Positions 5,367-7,908 of a stretch of DNA of 7,908 nucleotides are shown piece after piece. The DNA is taken from positions 1 through 7,908 of the forward strand of contig JACVQG010000047.1 in NCBI GenBank assembly GCA_015661045.1, given 5' to 3'. Source of the stretch: Dehalococcoidia bacterium. GTDB taxonomy: Bacteria > Chloroflexota > Dehalococcoidia > JACVQG01. A model generated the notes under the pieces. The model did no database searches. It was given only the letters and a program-made list of their open reading frames with translations, and was not told the DNA's origin. Both the position numbers and the translations under genes were made by a program. The first letter of the stretch is position 1. The number at the start of each line of letters is the position of its first letter.

Positions 5367-7511
5367 ATGGATAAATCAACACTAGGCACGATACATTATG
5401 TTTGGTTTGCCGTGATAGGGGCAGCCTTGTCGGTAGCCGTTGTTGTCCTTTGTATAAAGGAATACGACCGGGATTGGAAGCGCTGCCAGGTCGTCGTAAA
5501 ACGTTTGCAGACAAAGGCTATTGAAGAAAAGATACAGACCTTAGAATCAGAACTACCCTTCAGCCAGGGTAAAACAAAGGCAAAGAACGAGGAGACCCTT
5601 GCCAGAATGAGGATGGTGCGTGAACAGGTTCTTAGTATGCCCGTAAAAATACAACAGATACAGATAGATGCACTGGGCCGGGTAGATCGATGCACGACCT
5701 GCCACGCGGGCATAGAGGATACGAACCTTGCAGAACAGGAGAATCCCTACCGGGGACATCCGGGAAATTATCTTCAGTGGCATGATATCGGGAAATTTGG
5801 TTGCACCGTCTGTCACGAGGGGCAGGGGCTTTCCACGAATTACACGCAAGCCGCACACCGTCCCCTTCGCGGGCTTGACAGACCGTGGCAAAAGGCCATA
5901 CTTCCCCGATATCTCATCCAATCCTCCTGTGGCAAGTGCCATCTGGACAAAGAAGTGCCTTTTGCCCCGCTTCTATCGAAAGGCAGGGATGTAATAGAAA
6001 AGGCTGGATGTTCGGGGTGCCACAAGGTACGTCTCTATGAAAATCAGGAAAAGGTAGGTCCCTCCCTGGACAGGCTGGGCAGTAAGGTAAACCGTGCATG
6101 GCTTCTCAGATGGCTCTCTAATCCCAGAGAGTATGATCCTGCGGAGGGGTTGACGAGATACAGGATGCCAAAGTTCAACCTCACCAAAGAGCAGATAGTT
6201 GCCCTGGAGGTCTTTTTAATGGCCGACAGGGACGGTGCGGTTATTCAAAGCCCGGCTGGAGAGGGAGATTCTGAGGCAGGCGCCTTACTGTTCCGTGAAT
6301 CAAGGTGCGTTACCTGCCACCTTGTGGAGGGCAAAGGGGGGTATTTAGCCCCTGAACTCTCAGGGATTACCTCTAAAGTGAACAAAGAGTGGCTTTATCG
6401 TTGGATGAAGAATACCCATTACTTCCAGCCAAAGACACAGATGCCGCAGTTTAACTTTTCCGGGCAGCAGGTCAACGATATCGTTGCATATCTATGGGAA
6501 GAGTTTCAGGGAGACGAGCTTGAAGTTCCCGGTGAATTCGAAAACATTTCTGGTTTTGATAAAGACCTGGAGTCGCTGGTTAATCAGGGCAGAAAGGTCT
6601 TTATGGAATCCGGTTGTACCGGCTGTCATACGAAATCCGGTATTGAGCAGGGAAGGATTGCACCTGACCTTACGGCGTTGGCTTCCAGGGACGAGGAAGG
6701 ACTCAACTGGGGTGAGGTGCAGGATATTGAAAAATACATAGGAAATTGGGTGTTTATGCAGTTGAAAGACCCTGCATTGCTGGAGAAGAAAGCAAAGATG
6801 CCTCACTTCCCTATAACAGACGAGGAGATGGCTGCTGCCATTGTGGCGTTGTTGAGCGATGCGGGGGAGGACATGCCTTCTCAATATGTGGCTTCTCTTC
6901 CTGGCCGTGAGAGCTATCCTGATCTACCTGGAGAATTTGGTAAGATAGTGGACAAGTACCGATGTCGGAGCTGTCATGTAGTATACGGCAAAGGCGGCTG
7001 GGTCTCCATGCACCCTCTTGACAGAGAAGGAAGTGAGGTCAAAAAGGAGTGGCTTCGTGGGTATTTTGGCTTGCCTTACAGCCTGCGGCCGATATTAAAA
7101 GAAAGAATGGTAAACCTCAAGATGGATGACAAAGAGGCTGAATTCCTGGTCAACTTCTTTTCTACCGTAATGGTGGATAATAGTATTCCTGACATTGAGG
7201 ATACGTTTAACGAAGATGATATTGCGAGGGGACAATCCCTTTTTGATAAAAATGGATGTATCTCTTGTCACATCATGGGCAAAGGCGGTGGCTACGTGGG
7301 AACTCCGTTGACCAATGTGGGGGATAGGCTAACGGCGGGCTGGATTTATGCCTTTATAAAGAATCCCCGATACTACGAGCCTTGGTCTATCCAGCCGGAT
7401 TATGGCCTTTCAGAAGAAGACGCCAGGGCATTGACAGCCTACCTCTCGAGTTGTAGAGAGATGAAAAAAGAGAACCGCGTGAGCCTGGGCGGCAGGATAA
7501 ATATCCAATGA
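5367..7511 (+). CDS. membrane-anchored octaheme cytochrome c (triheme module plus five monoheme domains)
   Basis: 714 residues from the ATG at 5367. The frame is open back to a TTG at 5310, but the ATG directly precedes a clear membrane anchor (about 11-30) and is preferred, although neither start has a good ribosome binding site. A Lys/Glu-rich, probably coiled-coil segment (about 40-90) follows. Eight CxxCH motifs start at 109, 146, 188, 215, 314, 417, 533 and 631. The first three form a compact triheme module with extra His (131, 139, 164) for bis-His ligation. The other five head class I-like domains with WL..W...P repeats. Likely Met ligands are M267 (MPKF), M359 (MPQF), M478 (MPHF) and M581 (MVNL). 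The last domain has IQPDY, with Gln where Met is expected. It probably replaces cytochrome c1/f as acceptor of the Rieske/b complex and passes electrons on in the periplasm. Confidence 0.87.
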   Translation: MDKSTLGTIHYVWFAVIGAALSVAVVVLCIKEYDRDWKRCQVVVKRLQTKAIEEKIQTLESELPFSQGKTKAKNEETLARMRMVREQVLSMPVKIQQIQIDALGRVDRCTTCHAGIEDTNLAEQENPYRGHPGNYLQWHDIGKFGCTVCHEGQGLSTNYTQAAHRPLRGLDRPWQKAILPRYLIQSSCGKCHLDKEVPFAPLLSKGRDVIEKAGCSGCHKVRLYENQEKVGPSLDRLGSKVNRAWLLRWLSNPREYDPAEGLTRYRMPKFNLTKEQIVALEVFLMADRDGAVIQSPAGEGDSEAGALLFRESRCVTCHLVEGKGGYLAPELSGITSKVNKEWLYRWMKNTHYFQPKTQMPQFNFSGQQVNDIVAYLWEEFQGDELEVPGEFENISGFDKDLESLVNQGRKVFMESGCTGCHTKSGIEQGRIAPDLTALASRDEEGLNWGEVQDIEKYIGNWVFMQLKDPALLEKKAKMPHFPITDEEMAAAIVALLSDAGEDMPSQYVASLPGRESYPDLPGEFGKIVDKYRCRSCHVVYGKGGWVSMHPLDREGSEVKKEWLRGYFGLPYSLRPILKERMVNLKMDDKEAEFLVNFFSTVMVDNSIPDIEDTFNEDDIARGQSLFDKNGCISCHIMGKGGGYVGTPLTNVGDRLTAGWIYAFIKNPRYYEPWSIQPDYGLSEEDARALTAYLSSCREMKKENRVSLGGRINIQ

Positions 7512-7569
7512 CAAGTGCATGTCACAATGTTAAGGAAATTCAAAGCCGTTATTGGGGCGAAGCAATCCG

Positions 7570-7741
7570 ACTCGTTCCCACGCTCTGCGTGGGAATGCTG
7601 CCTTGGGACGCTCTGCGTCCCCATACAGTAGCGCTCGTGGGACGACTCCAGGCGGGTTTACATTTGCAACCCAAACCCACCGGAGTAACTGGACGCGGAG
7701 CGTCCTATCGATTCATTCCCACGCAGAGCGTGGGAACGAGT
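7570..7741. repeat. 172-bp MITE/REP-like element with 28-bp perfect terminal inverted repeats
   Basis: Bases 7570-7597 are the exact reverse complement of 7714-7741 (28 of 28). Each arm is itself a hairpin built on CCCACGC-TCT-GCGTGGG. Exactly 8 bp inside each arm lies a second pair, 7606-7620 and 7691-7705 (GGACGCTCTGCGTCC and its complement, 14 of 15). A third, imperfect pair is near the centre (ACTCC..GCGGGTTT at 7645-7659 with AAACCCACCGGAGT at 7673-7686). There is no transposase, so if mobile it depends on an enzyme supplied elsewhere. Translations of it give the familiar spurious VPTLCVGM-type peptides. The same GTTCCCACGC repeat is, as I recall, frequent in several environmental bacterial genomes. 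Confidence 0.8.
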
Positions 7742-7748
7742 AGGTGTA

Positions 7749-7769
7749 GGGACACGGCACCCGTGTCCC
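7749..7769. repeat. GC-rich 9-bp hairpin
   Basis: GGGACACGG (7749-7757) and CCGTGTCCC (7761-7769) form a perfect 9-bp stem around a CAC loop, seven bases after the larger inverted-repeat element. It is stable enough to affect an RNA 3' end, but CCACGTC follows, not a T-run. It looks like another dispersed palindromic repeat more than an intrinsic terminator. Confidence 0.6.
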
Positions 7770-7908
7770 CACGTCTGAACTCAAAAAAGTCGCCGTAGAC
7801 ATAATTTATATGGAGGTTGAGATGAGAGCGCCGAGAAAGTGTATTAGTTCTTACCAGTGCAAGTCTGGTCTGGGCAAAGGTTAGCCACCAGTCCAGCACC
7901 GAATCACA

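Larger units (their letters stand above)
7512..7908. other. gene-free tail with palindromic repeats
   Basis: No convincing gene follows the octaheme stop codon. The stretch contains a short imperfect hairpin right at the stop (TGACA...TGTCA), a large element with perfect terminal inverted repeats (7570-7741), a GC-rich hairpin (7749-7769) and about 100 bp of unassigned sequence at the end. In the unassigned part GGAGG (7812-7816) precedes an ATG at 7822 that opens only a 20-codon frame. No stem is followed by a T-tract, so the transcription end of the operon cannot be placed. Confidence 0.65.

Noticed and set aside
7508..7798. Plus-strand open frame of 96 codons after the octaheme gene
   Set aside because: It is a translation of the inverted-repeat element (VPTLCVGM/IPTQSVGT peptides), and its start overlaps the octaheme stop codon without a Shine-Dalgarno site.
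7822..7884. 20-codon frame with a good GGAGG site
   Set aside because: It is too short and featureless to call as a gene. It is noted only as part of the unassigned tail.
7705..7899. Minus-strand open frame of 64 codons at the window end
   Set aside because: Its C-terminal part is the same repeat-derived VPTLCVGM peptide and the rest resembles nothing I know.

Overview
The window carries one plus-strand gene cluster for respiratory electron transfer. It is flanked and interrupted by palindromic repeats. No minus-strand gene can be supported. The organism looks like a cytochrome-rich, quinone-respiring environmental bacterium. A split b6/subunit IV-type Rieske/cytochrome b complex, a large multiheme c-type partner and abundant nested REP-like palindromes would fit Planctomycetota of the Brocadiales (anammox) type. 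Nitrospirota, Desulfobacterota or similar groups cannot be excluded, so this placement is an inference.

Layout. (1) 59-357: a frameshifted, truncated YceI-like remnant. (2) 414-469: a sigma70-type promoter (TTGACA, 17 bp, TATTAT), followed at the expected start of transcription by a Fur-box-like operator. (3) 540-1985: a secreted monoheme cytochrome fused to a probable outer-membrane beta-barrel, with an N-terminal motif very like the Fe(II) oxidase Cyc2. (4) 2058-2678: an exported cupredoxin with amicyanin-type ligand spacing and a C-terminal carboxypeptidase-regulatory-like domain. (5) 2729-3250: a Rieske protein. (6) 3251-3652: a gene-free stretch filled with nested inverted repeats. (7) 3653-4417: a b6-type cytochrome b that keeps the Cys that binds heme c_i in b6f complexes. 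(8) 4430-5194: an enlarged subunit IV-like protein with an altered Qo motif (APWY). (9) 5367-7511: a membrane-anchored octaheme cytochrome c (triheme module plus five monoheme domains). (10) 7512-7908: palindromic repeats, including an element with 28-bp perfect terminal inverted repeats, and an unexplained tail.

How the genes may work together. The Rieske, b6 and subunit IV-like proteins form a quinol:acceptor oxidoreductase core. The octaheme protein takes the place of cytochrome c1/f as the bound electron acceptor and wire. The cupredoxin could shuttle electrons in the periplasm, and the cytochrome-porin could connect this pool to the cell exterior. The Cyc2-like motif together with a Fur-like operator makes iron-linked electron transfer across the outer membrane the most interesting hypothesis: Fe(II) oxidation feeding the bc complex in reverse, or the opposite direction. 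This remains an inference. The individual family assignments are much firmer than the pathway.
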